A stretch of DNA of 64,000 nucleotides from a virus (IMGVR_UViG_3300035670_000058:50681-114680); one strand, 5' to 3'. Shown: positions 32,371 through 38,980, counted from the first letter of the stretch. Notes: generated from the letters alone by a model not told the origin. Program-made: numbers and translations.

Positions 32371-32619
32371 CTAGCGGAAGTCGATATCCAGAATGGTCAG
32401 GCTTCCGTCGCTGATTTCCTTCTGTAGAGCATCGACTTCGATTTCGATGCGAGCGATCTTGGTATGGAGAGTATCGAGGATTTCCGCGAGAGCGATCTGC
32501 TCCTCGTTATCATCGGTGATTTCGGTGATCTGATCAGCGATCTGGTTGACCCACCAATTCGCGTCACCAATCTGCCCGATGACCTTCTCCAGCCCTTCGA
32601 TCAGAAGGTCTGTATTCAC
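32371..32619 (-). CDS. Accessory-island coiled-coil protein, 82 aa
   Basis: GTG 32619 with GGAAGGA upstream. Nearly all helical with heptads (IGDANWWVNQIADQITEITD, then EILDTLHTKIARIEIEVDAL), so probably a coiled coil. Own promoter (32672-32700) and terminator. Function unknown. Confidence 0.6.
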   Translation of the reverse strand: MNTDLLIEGLEKVIGQIGDANWWVNQIADQITEITDDNEEQIALAEILDTLHTKIARIEIEVDALQKEISDGSLTILDIDFR

Positions 32620-32671
32620 TTGGGTCCTTCCTTCGCTACTGGCCTGGCCTGTCCTTATTGGGGACAAGCCC

Positions 32672-32700
32672 ATTGTGCGCCTATTCCGCTGATATGTCAA
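32672..32700 (-). promoter_or_regulatory. Leftward promoter of the 32371 gene
   Basis: Minus strand TTGACA, 17-bp spacer ending AGGCG, CACAAT. Its upstream side carries GTGACCAA, the operator core, as part of the 19-mer at 32715-32733. Confidence 0.7.
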
Positions 32701-33122
32701 TACCCTTTATGCAGTTGGTCACTATTGTCCACCTATTCTGTGAGCAGTACAAAGGTCCCAAAAGATGTGACATTTGGCCCTTGACAGGAGCCGGCAGATA
32801 TGCTAGCTCTACTTGCATACTTGCGCAAGCAGCTAAGTGACAAAAGTCACAAAAAAATGTGACAAATGGCACTTGACAAAGCCAATAGACTCCAGGCTCT
32901 ATCCTGGGCGCAAGCCAATGGACCTAGCCTTATATCTTGGACGCATGTATGAATATACTGATATACGCATATATGGATGAATTGAATTACGAATTCGGTT
33001 CTGTACATGTTCTGTTATATGGCCTGGCCTGTTAGGCTGTTCTGTTATAGAGATATAGCGCGATGAATTCCTGGCCGGCTGGTGAGCTTTCCCACGCGCA
33101 TGGGCCAGGCGATGGGCAAAGA

Positions 33123-33152
33123 GACAGGGCCGGGATCGCTCCCGGCCCTGTC
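33123..33152 (-). terminator. Terminator hairpin of the 33161 gene
   Basis: GACAGGGCCGGG and CCCGGCCCTGTC form a perfect 12-bp stem with a 6-base loop, followed on the minus strand by TCTCTTTGCCC. Confidence 0.85.
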
Positions 33153-33160
33153 GCCTCACC

Positions 33161-33451
33161 CTAGGCTGTAGGGTGGGCCGCTTCGAACGGCATTCCCCGT
33201 CCGATCCCCGTCCGATGGGCGTTAGCCGCATCGTAGAGGCGCTTAGCGATGCCACGGTGACGACGCCAGATCGCTTCGTCCACCAGCCGATCCACCAGCG
33301 CGGCAATCGTGCGAGGATCGATTTCCTCGCCCGTCACCAGCACCAGCGTGAGGCTACCGGACTCTTCGATCTGCTCCGCGAGGCTGCGAGCCATAGCGAA
33401 GATCGCGCCCGACGACTGCTCCCGCAGATCGAGTGCGATGGGATCGAACAT
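33161..33451 (-). CDS. Accessory-island small protein, 96 aa (remote family A member)
   Basis: ATG 33451 or ATG 33466; GGAAAGGA lies 14 bases before the first and too close to the second. GC-rich and helical. The C-terminal part (AIWRRHRGIAKRLYDAANAH) follows the same pattern as the 31627 and 33985 proteins but weaker. Function unknown. Confidence 0.55.
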   Translation of the reverse strand: MFDPIALDLREQSSGAIFAMARSLAEQIEESGSLTLVLVTGEEIDPRTIAALVDRLVDEAIWRRHRGIAKRLYDAANAHRTGIGRGMPFEAAHPTA

Positions 33452-33984
33452 TTGGCCTAGCACCATCCTTTCCTATATCACCTTGGAACAAGGTGATTGT
33501 ACGCCTCGCGGCTAATAGATACCTAGGGCCAAAAGTCCCGAAAAAAAGTGACAAATGGCCCTTGACAAGCTATGCCGGCATATGTTAGGGGCCAGGTTAA
33601 GAAATCTTAGCTTGTTTAGTAAACTAAGCCAATGGAGCGTGTACTATAAATGGTACGCCCGTTCTATTTCCAGGGCTTGAGCCAATGGACCTAGCCTTAT
33701 TAGGGGGGCGCAGGAATATATCACTGATTGAATTAGAATTGAATTACGGTTCTGTTAGGATTACATACCAATCCAAGTTCTGTTATGCGCATGTATGTAT
33801 CCTGGGCACATATATCGCCGGCTGATATATTCCTGGCCTAGCAGTAGCTTGTTGCCGGCGCAACAGCTCATGCGGCATGAAGTATATATTGGTCACTATT
33901 GTCCACCCGAATTCTCTTGACACAGCCAGGTGCATCCGGTACGCTTAGCCTGCGTCCAGCGGCAAAGATAGTACGGGAGATGAC
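33452..33984. other. Gene-free spacer with repeats, operator sites and promoters
   Basis: Contains GTGACAAATGGCC (33548-33560) followed by an orphan promoter (TTGACA 33562, TTAGGG 33585), the AAATCTTAGCTTGTTTAG element, AGCCAATGGA at 33627 and 33680, the ACGGTTCTGTTAGG module, the 19-mer at 33889 and the promoter of the 33985 gene. No reading frame seen. Confidence 0.6.
33889..33945 (+). promoter_or_regulatory. Promoter of the 33985 gene with 19-bp operator
   Basis: TTGGTCACTATTGTCCACC (33889-33907), TTGACA (33917-33922), 17-bp spacer, TACGCT (33940-33945). The spacing of 19-mer to -35 is 9 bases, the same as at 29211-29221. Confidence 0.7.
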
Positions 33985-34338
33985 ATGGACCAGAACGGCG
34001 GCACTCAGGACTTCCTGAGCGAGATCGCGCACGCGACATGGATCGCGTGCAACCCTCAGACCACATCCCCTGCCGACGTCGAGGAATTGGGTATCCTCGC
34101 AATCCGCGATCTCAACGCAGCCATCGAGAATGGCGACTACATGATGGCGACCGTAGCCAACGCAATCGTGTCCACCGTCCATCGCGCAATGGTCTGCCGG
34201 GGAATGTTCCTCGACGCGACCGATCTCTTCTGCCGGGTCAACGCTACTGCCAAGAGCATCGGCATCGATGACATGCTCGACGGGCAGACCTACACCGAAT
34301 ACGTCGAGGCGATCCTCGACTGGTACGCTCAGGCGTAG
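33985..34338 (+). CDS. Accessory-island small protein, 117 aa (family A)
   Basis: ATG 33985 with GGGAG upstream. Helical and GC-rich. Region VHRAMVCRGMFLDATDLF and QTYTEYVEAI match the 31627 protein. Own promoter and terminator. Function unknown. Confidence 0.65.
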   Translation: MDQNGGTQDFLSEIAHATWIACNPQTTSPADVEELGILAIRDLNAAIENGDYMMATVANAIVSTVHRAMVCRGMFLDATDLFCRVNATAKSIGIDDMLDGQTYTEYVEAILDWYAQA

Positions 34339-34353
34339 CGATCCACTAGGGTA

Positions 34354-34375
34354 GGGAGGCTAGCAATAGCCTCCC
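34354..34375 (+). terminator. Terminator hairpin of the 33985 gene
   Basis: GGGAGGCTA and TAGCCTCCC form a 9-bp stem with loop GCAA, followed by TATTCCTGTT. Confidence 0.85.
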
Positions 34376-34684
34376 TATTCCTGTTGCCCTGGCCAGGGGC
34401 GCATATATATGCATGCATACTCATACAATGGGTATGCAATATTGCGTATAGACGCAATAGAACATCCGTTCTGTTTCGTTCTGAGCCAATGGAGCGTGCG
34501 CTGTTATAGGTGCGCCCATGTTCTGCGCATAGTGTACCGTTCTGTGTTCTGTTATATAGGGCCGGCTATACGATAGGTCCTGGGGTAAGCTTTACCTTGA
34601 GCTATATGGCCGGCTCTATATCTAATACCTGGGTATACCTTACATCTAGGTATAAGGTACACCTTATAACTTCAGGCCATCTTG

Positions 34685-34728
34685 GTGACATTTGGCCCAT
34701 TGACAGTGACCAATGGCATATAGTAGAG
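34685..34728 (+). promoter_or_regulatory. Promoter with two operator copies
   Basis: GTGACATTTGGCC (34685-34697), TTGACA (34700-34705), immediately GTGACCAATGGC (34706-34717), and GTAGAG or TATAGT as -10. This is the only site with one operator on each side of the -35. Confidence 0.6.
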
Positions 34729-34777
34729 TACGGGCATGGTCATCTACTTCCACTCCACTAGCACAGGGGGCCACGCT

Positions 34778-34927
34778 ATGGCACCGGATAGGCGCGATGC
34801 GCGCGTTGCAGCGCGGATCGCACAGGCGCAGGATCGCGCTGCGCGCGATGCTCGCAACACTGCGCGCGACAATGGCAAGTCAGAGTCAGATACGGCATAC
34901 GATTACAGGATGGGAGCGGCACAGTGA
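34778..34927 (+). CDS. Small Arg/Ala-rich protein, 49 aa
   Basis: ATG 34778 with AGGGGG 7 bases upstream; an ATG at 34736 is closer to the promoter. Composition is dominated by Ala, Arg and Asp (RRDARVAARIAQAQDRAARD), probably one long charged helix. GTGA overlap with the next gene. Confidence 0.5.
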   Translation: MAPDRRDARVAARIAQAQDRAARDARNTARDNGKSESDTAYDYRMGAAQ

Positions 34928-35313
34928 AGCGCAATCAGGCGCATCCCTGCTACGTCAACGGCAACACCCCTACGGGCATGGCGCATATGCCCATTGGCCG
35001 CTACGTGGAGTCAGTCCGCTACGGCGCATCCCTCACAATCGGCAACATCGTCCGTCGCAACGCTCTCCGCTACATGCTGGACGATGCCGCACAGGTCGCC
35101 GACACCGATACCACAATGGCGCTGCTAGATACAATCGAACACTACACTCCCAGTGTGCCGCGCTGCATGGGCACCGACACCGACTGCAACCACACACAGT
35201 CGGTGCACGACTGGGATGGATGCTTGCACGATACGTGCGAGTGCACCCTGCGATACGGTCGCGGTGTCAATCGACTCAATGAGATGATCATGGCAGAGGG
35301 ATACATGATCTGA
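34924..35313 (+). CDS. Cys/His-containing protein, 129 aa
   Basis: GTG start. The C-terminal half has CMGTDTDCNHTQSVHDWDGC and a following HDTCEC, a probable zinc site. GC-rich. Expressed with the preceding small gene from the 34700 promoter. Confidence 0.6.
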   Translation: MKRNQAHPCYVNGNTPTGMAHMPIGRYVESVRYGASLTIGNIVRRNALRYMLDDAAQVADTDTTMALLDTIEHYTPSVPRCMGTDTDCNHTQSVHDWDGCLHDTCECTLRYGRGVNRLNEMIMAEGYMI

Positions 35314-35335
35314 CTTTCACAACTCAAATTCACAA

Positions 35336-35362
35336 TTAGGGCCGGTTATACGCCGGCCCTAA
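35336..35362 (+). terminator. Terminator of the 34778-35313 unit
   Basis: TTAGGGCCGG and CCGGCCCTAA form a perfect 10-bp stem with a 7-base loop. Confidence 0.85.
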
Positions 35363-35465
35363 TTCATATTACCCAGGTTGCGTGATTGCGCAAGTACGCA
35401 AGACCCCCCCCTATATTCGCATCGAATTAGTGCACATTCAACGCCGTCGAGCTCTGTTACTGTAC

Positions 35466-35625
35466 ATAAATCCGAGGTCAACTTTTTGAAACTTTTTAGA
35501 ATACGTCTGCCTTCATTCTGAAGGTACTATACAAAAATACGAGGTCAATTTTTTCCAGTTTTTTAGAAGACCTCTAGAGTAAAAAAATGGGAGCAAAAAT
35601 TTCACAGTTTTTTAGATAACTCTCG
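35466..35625. repeat. Three-copy imperfect AT-rich repeat (possible replication origin element)
   Basis: Three related units of about 45 bases start near 35466, 35533 and 35581. Each has an A-rich head, a GAGGTCAA or GGAGCAAA step, a T-run, and CTTTTTAGA or GTTTTTTAGA before an ACNTCT tail. The second unit is closed by GAGGTC...GACCTC. AT-rich iterons in gene-free DNA are typical of origins or of strong regulatory sites. Confidence 0.5.
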
Positions 35626-35649
35626 TCATAGTATACGGTAAAATTGGGC

Positions 35650-36325
35650 ATAAAAAAGTAAAGCCCCCAAGGAGCAAACGACTTCGGGGGGAAAGTCATT
35701 CGATCAACTTGGAGGCTTTACTTTGATCTGAACAACAGCCGAAATTAATTTTCAGATCAAAGCAAGGATCAGCGCCGCATACGTGGCGGCATCTATTCAG
35801 TTAGGTTCTGCGCCCTATCAGTACATTTGGGCGCAGAGTCTGGTTGCTTTACAACAAAGGATTTTTTGCTGTATTACTACGTGAATTTGAGTGTTCCTTG
35901 GCAACCTTTCTGTCAATGGAGAGTCTAGACTTCCTGACAGTGCCGCTGGGGTCGCTTTCACGTATACTGACCAGAACTATCCAACAACCACATTGGGGTA
36001 CAATATAGTTGTTATATAGCCGAAGGTTTTGATTGACCTATCAGATGCATTCAGTCAATCAATCAGATGCATGATACGCAGATAAGGGGCCGTGAGACAC
36101 CCTCTGTGTATGATGCAGAGAACGAGATTTCCAAATCATTCTCTTACGTCTGTCTGATATCAGCAGAGAGTTTGCCAGAAGGAGTCCTGATCTTTTGAGG
36201 GACCAGAGGTTTCTGGTTGTCTCCCCCGCTGCTGATGTATGTACTGTACCGTGCCCCAGACGACCCGTCAAGTTGCGGTTCGGTTACAACTCGGGGGCAA
36301 AGGCTCTATTTTTGGGAGCCGAGGG
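35650..36325 (+). ncRNA. Candidate large structured non-coding RNA, about 0.7 kb
   Basis: No reading frame of note, but dense, mostly exact pairings. Long stem 35656-35671 / 35708-35723 (one mismatch) enclosing GACTT/AAGTC; TTTGATCTGA / TCAGATCAAA (35722-35761); GCCGC/GCGGC (35774-35790); TCTGCGCCC / GGGCGCAGA (35807-35837); long-range GGTTGC / GCAACC (35842 / 35901); CTGTCA/TGACAG with inner AGTCTAGACT (35910-35940); AACAAC/GTTGTT (35983 / 36008); GATTGAC/GTCAATC (36031-36060); TCAGCAG/CTGCTGA (36160 / 36229) around ACCAGA-4-TCTGGT; TGCCCC/GGGGCA (36252 / 36294); GGCTC/GAGCC (36302-36320). Size, complexity and phage context recall GOLLD or ROOL RNAs, but I cannot assign a class. Confidence 0.55.
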
Positions 36326-36338
36326 ATAAAAACTCACC

Positions 36339-36367
36339 TTGACAACCAATTGCCAATCGGCTATGCT
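36339..36367 (+). promoter_or_regulatory. Promoter of the 36526 operon
   Basis: TTGACA (36339-36344), 17-bp spacer, TATGCT (36362-36367), just after the structured region. It gives a leader of about 150 bases. Confidence 0.7.
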
Positions 36368-36525
36368 AGTAGGTACAGAGAGGGGAGTATTTTATCGCCT
36401 GAAATCTGGTCGATTTTTTCGACAGTTAATGTGGCTTGTCCGCAGTAGAATTGCGGTAGTAACCATTTCGGCGTCCTTTGTTCGAACAGTTGTTCTTGAA
36501 TTCCTTTCAGGGAGGAATTGTTTCG

Positions 36526-36717
36526 TTGGACCCAGATTATGAAGCCTACCGATTGTGCGGCAAGTGTGGGAATATGAAACCTCAGACAGAGGAATATTTC
36601 TACATCATGCGCCCAAGAGGGCCGCACAAGAGCATCGGTTGGCAATCGTATTGCCGCGAGTGCTGGAAAGACATCAATGCGGCGAATAAACTTCGCAGGA
36701 AGTTGGCGTGCAAGTGA
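36526..36717 (+). CDS. Zinc-ribbon protein, 63 aa
   Basis: TTG 36526 with GGAGG 10 bases upstream. LCGKCGNMKPQTEEYFY and YCRECWK give the CxxC...CxxC layout of small phage HNH-like zinc proteins, without the catalytic part. Basic tail. Confidence 0.55.
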   Translation: MDPDYEAYRLCGKCGNMKPQTEEYFYIMRPRGPHKSIGWQSYCRECWKDINAANKLRRKLACK

Positions 36718-36791
36718 CCTACATCAACACTGATTGCTGGTGCTATGGTGTCGGTTGCGAGTGGTGTTTCTGTGGATGGGATGAGCAATGA
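36714..36791 (+). CDS. Cys/Trp micro-peptide, 25 aa
   Basis: GTG overlaps the previous TGA (GTGA) and its own TGA overlaps the next ATG (ATGA). The sequence TDCWCYGVGCEWCFCGW contains five Cys and three Trp. The double coupling suggests it is translated. Possibly metal-binding. Confidence 0.5.
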   Translation: MTYINTDCWCYGVGCEWCFCGWDEQ

Positions 36792-36925
36792 CGTTTGTGA
36801 AGTGTTCTGTTCCTGTTGGCGCTAGGCCGGTGTTCCATTTCTGCAATCGCAGGAATGAACTCGCCTCTTGTCTGCACTGCAAGAAGGTTTTCTGCAAGCA
36901 GCACATGAGCAGACATCGCTCATAA
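36788..36925 (+). CDS. AN1-like zinc finger, 45 aa
   Basis: Cysteines and histidines are spaced as C...C...CLHC-x4-C-x2-H-x3-H (ASCLHCKKVFCKQHMSRH), which resembles the second half of an AN1-type zinc finger, a fold known mainly in eukaryotes and archaea. Ends against the convergent 36920 gene. Confidence 0.5.
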   Translation: MTFVKCSVPVGARPVFHFCNRRNELASCLHCKKVFCKQHMSRHRS

Positions 36926-37183
36926 CTCCTGCACAGGGACACAGCCCCATTTCGGAATCAATGCCCTATTGACAACAGTCTCATTGTAGTCATAGGGCAC
37001 TCTACTCGATACCGTGTTATCACAGGTCTTACAGTAAGCAACTAAATAAATCTCGTCACTATAGACAAACGCTTCATGTGACGAGCCACGAACAGGCATG
37101 AATGAGTACATCCAATTGTGCTGCATTTGTGCCTGTTCTTTTGTTTGCAAAGCTTCAAGCATTTCTGCTGGTAATTCTGTCAT
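36920..37183 (-). CDS. Hypothetical protein, 87 aa
   Basis: A CKTC pair near the middle and one C-terminal Cys. Last gene of the leftward operon 38699-36920. Overlaps the upstream gene by 4 bases. Confidence 0.55.
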   Translation of the reverse strand: MTELPAEMLEALQTKEQAQMQHNWMYSFMPVRGSSHEAFVYSDEIYLVAYCKTCDNTVSSRVPYDYNETVVNRALIPKWGCVPVQEL

Positions 37184-37443
37184 TCACATTCACTCCTTAT
37201 TTCCTCTATCCATGTTGGACCAAATTCATACACGATATCATATTCATATGACCCATAAAGTCTAAACCCTTTCTCCTCGCATTTAAGGCATTGCATAGCC
37301 TTACGCTTTTTGACTGTTCCTTTACCTGTTGTAGTGTTAAACTTTTTATTCCAACTAAGTGTTATTTCCTCCATAGGACAGCCACAGTATTCGCAAAATT
37401 TGCGAGGGGGCCAGAACCTGTCCTTGATCTGCCAAGGAATCAT
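37180..37443 (-). CDS. Zinc-ribbon protein, 87 aa
   Basis: CEYCGCPM and CLKCEEKG about 35 residues apart, with basic residues between them, form a likely zinc ribbon. Overlaps both neighbours by 4 bases. Confidence 0.6.
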   Translation of the reverse strand: MIPWQIKDRFWPPRKFCEYCGCPMEEITLSWNKKFNTTTGKGTVKKRKAMQCLKCEEKGFRLYGSYEYDIVYEFGPTWIEEIRSECE

Positions 37444-37754
37444 TCTCGCTCCTTGTCATACTTAGCCCAAATCTCTAGGTTTGCTTTCTCATCCTCTGGA
37501 TCACGTAGCCTCTCTAGGGCATGTTCTGGTACTTCATGTCCTGCTGCTCGGTGTTCCATCAGATGATGGATCATCGCTTGATTGCTGCGGAACACATGAG
37601 GTACTGCTTTGGTTGTTTTCATATAGCCCTTGAATAGTTTATATGTGGGATCATCCACCCATTCGTACTCCTGTAGCCCGCACATGCAGCACTCAATACC
37701 GTCTGCGCTTGTGAATACATATACATCGCCTTCTAAGAATCTGCAATAACTCAT
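37440..37754 (-). CDS. Conserved actinophage-type protein (MSYCRF family)
   Basis: 104 aa. MSYCRFLEGDVYVFTSADG, ECCMC and MEHRAAGHEVPEHALERL form a pattern common in small proteins of actinobacteriophages. The CCMC and HH/EH residues suggest a metal site. Function unknown. It supports an actinobacterial host. Confidence 0.65.
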   Translation of the reverse strand: MSYCRFLEGDVYVFTSADGIECCMCGLQEYEWVDDPTYKLFKGYMKTTKAVPHVFRSNQAMIHHLMEHRAAGHEVPEHALERLRDPEDEKANLEIWAKYDKERE

Positions 37755-38194
37755 GTTTCCTCCTTGCGCCCTTTAGGAAAACCTCCGGTCCAAGGTTCTC
37801 CTTCAAGATAGTCATAGATTGCATCCATACACCAATAAAAACCAACTTCAAATGCTTCCTTAGGATCAAGACCGTAACTTCTGCTTACTGGTCGGGGTGG
37901 TTCCAGTTGTTCAATATAATCCTCTAGCGCTCTGGCATATTTCATTGGCATCGGGCGCACATCAAGCGATGGGCAGATGCATTCATTTTTTGCACATCTG
38001 CCATCACATTTATCTATGTCCAGTGACGGTATCTTGGAAATAATCTTCTCTGCAACTGGAACAAGGTCTTTACCCCACCACTCAGGTCCCAGTATCTGGG
38101 CATCATTGATAGCAACAGCCAGTGTTAAAGCATCAATACCAATGATTGTTGAGCCAGAATCTCCACGCTCCACAGGCTGATCCATATCTTCCAT
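37751..38194 (-). CDS. Hypothetical protein, 147 aa
   Basis: ATG 38194 (GGA 7 bases upstream) is preferred over 38200 and 38185. It contains a Cys cluster (CDGRCAKNECIC) and an acidic C-terminal half. Overlaps the end of the muralytic gene by about 60 bases, an unusually long overlap. Confidence 0.55.
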   Translation of the reverse strand: MEDMDQPVERGDSGSTIIGIDALTLAVAINDAQILGPEWWGKDLVPVAEKIISKIPSLDIDKCDGRCAKNECICPSLDVRPMPMKYARALEDYIEQLEPPRPVSRSYGLDPKEAFEVGFYWCMDAIYDYLEGEPWTGGFPKGRKEET

Positions 38195-38699
38195 TGACAT
38201 ATCCTATACCCCACTTTACCTGTGTAATTGGATTTGTTTTCCAATCATCTCCTGCGGATGCCATCTTGCGCCCCGGCAATGCTTGGGGAATTCCATAGGC
38301 TCCGCTGTTCTTGTTATAAGCGTTCCAGCGCCATCCGCTCTCTTTATTGAAGAGATTGTAGATACAGGAATACTGGTTATTTCCCAGTCTTTTGCGCGCA
38401 TATTTTTGCGCTGCGGTCTTTGATACCACCGGAACGTTTTGTGCCCTTCTAGGGGCTTTCTTGGGCTTCACAGAGGCTTTTACGATAGGTACTTCGACAA
38501 CAGGTCGAGTTGAAGGTAAAACTGTGAAGTCATAATCAGCATACACGTCCAGAGCCGTTGGCTTGTAGGTGTAGTTGAACTTGGTAAACTGAAAATCAGG
38601 CAAGGGATTGTATGACTCGCTTGGGGTCATACCACTTGCCTGACTGCATCCCGCTAGAAAGATTATTCCTAGTGAGGCACTAATAATTCTCTTCTTCAA
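38133..38699 (-). CDS. SLT-type muralytic (transglycosylase-like) lipoprotein
   Basis: 188 aa. TTG 38699 has GGAGG upstream. Residues 2-18 (KKRIISASLGIIFLAGC) are a lipoprotein signal with lipobox LAGC (Cys18). A basic, Pro-rich linker follows, then the catalytic domain with YNLFNKESGW (Glu120), SGAYGIPQALPG and a C-terminal KWGIGYVNGRYGSACGAW, as in actinobacterial SLT/resuscitation-type muralytic proteins. It would be anchored to the membrane surface and cleave peptidoglycan; roles in late lysis or in cell-wall changes after infection are both possible. Confidence 0.8.
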   Translation of the reverse strand: MKKRIISASLGIIFLAGCSQASGMTPSESYNPLPDFQFTKFNYTYKPTALDVYADYDFTVLPSTRPVVEVPIVKASVKPKKAPRRAQNVPVVSKTAAQKYARKRLGNNQYSCIYNLFNKESGWRWNAYNKNSGAYGIPQALPGRKMASAGDDWKTNPITQVKWGIGYVNGRYGSACGAWRFWLNNHWY

Positions 38700-38732
38700 A
38701 TATTTCTCCTCCTCACCGGGGAGCCTGTGTAC

Positions 38733-38762
38733 ATGGTAGCACACAGCACCCCCTAGGGTCAA
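38733..38762 (-). promoter_or_regulatory. Promoter of the leftward 38699-36920 operon
   Basis: Minus strand TTGACC, 18-bp spacer ending TGTGTGC, TACCAT. The GTGTGC before the -10 recurs in many promoters here. Confidence 0.65.
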
Positions 38763-38767
38763 GTCTG

Positions 38768-38980
38768 CTAGGAAAACGGCAACTTGTCACGTTGAACCTC
38801 GGACCCGTCTTTAGGTACAATGTCAATATCCCTAAGGCCGCATCTGGTACAGACCCAGACCATAATAGTTTTATTTAACTTCTTTACTTTTCTTCTTCCT
38901 AATCTGATAGGAGCATAGCAACACTTGCTTCTGTACCCGTAGTCTAAGATAGTAACCTCCTCTGAGTATGCTCTGAGCAT
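38768..38980 (-). CDS. Zinc-ribbon protein, 70 aa
   Basis: SKCCYAP and WVCTRCGL match a CC...CxxC zinc ribbon common in small phage proteins. The ATG at 38980 lies inside a perfect palindrome; GAGGAGG follows it, so the real start could be a non-ATG codon a few residues later. Confidence 0.5.
   Translation of the reverse strand: MLRAYSEEVTILDYGYRSKCCYAPIRLGRRKVKKLNKTIMVWVCTRCGLRDIDIVPKDGSEVQRDKLPFS

Larger units (their letters stand above)
32620..33160. other. Gene-free spacer with divergent promoters and operators
   Basis: Leftward promoter at 32672; 19-mer operator TTGGTCACTATTGTCCACC at 32715-32733; two rightward orphan promoters, each with a 12-13-bp operator (32768-32780 with TTGACA at 32782; 32859-32870 with TTGACA at 32873); GTGACAAAAGTCAC between them; two AGCCAATRGA copies; and the terminator of the 33161 gene. 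No gene seen on the rightward strand. Confidence 0.6.
28081..34520 (+). repeat. AGCCAATRGA repeat family, about 19 copies, one orientation
   Basis: Copies at about 28081, 28151, 28191, 28957, 29079, 29115, 29834, 29869, 30598, 30631, 31370, 31404, 32128, 32163, 32880, 32912, 33627, 33680 and 34483. The better copies extend to AGCCAATGGAGCG, then a short variable hairpin, then GGCGCA. They are often followed some 40-60 bases later by GAATTGAAT and CGGTTCTGTTCCTGTT. Three copies are preceded by AAATCTTAACCTGTTTAGTAAA or a close variant. All lie between genes of the accessory island and all have the same orientation. Confidence 0.85.
34339..34777. other. Gene-free spacer with last repeat and double-operator promoter
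   Basis: Terminator at 34354; last AGCCAATGGAGCG at 34483 with its hairpin; several short palindromes of the GGTATACC type near 34630-34670; then the promoter at 34685-34728. No other genes seen. Confidence 0.55.
35363..36525. other. 1.16-kb stretch without protein genes
   Basis: Holds the AT-rich triple repeat, the candidate structured RNA, and the promoter and leader of the 36526 gene. Also a direct repeat ATCAGATGCAT at about 36040 and 36062. Confidence 0.6.

Noticed and set aside
28081-34520. CRISPR array
   Set aside because: The AGCCAATRGA repeats are irregularly spaced by tens to hundreds of bases, with hairpin-bearing variable flanks and genes between them; no uniform spacers and no cas genes.
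35000-35290. Long alternate frame (about 34713-35282) rich in Arg and His
   Set aside because: A shadow of the GC-rich genes at 34778 and 34924, which have ribosome sites and coupled GTGA overlap.
36059-36271. Leftward 70-aa reading frame in the structured block
   Set aside because: The inverted pairs of the candidate RNA explain this stretch better; no ribosome site and no recognisable composition.
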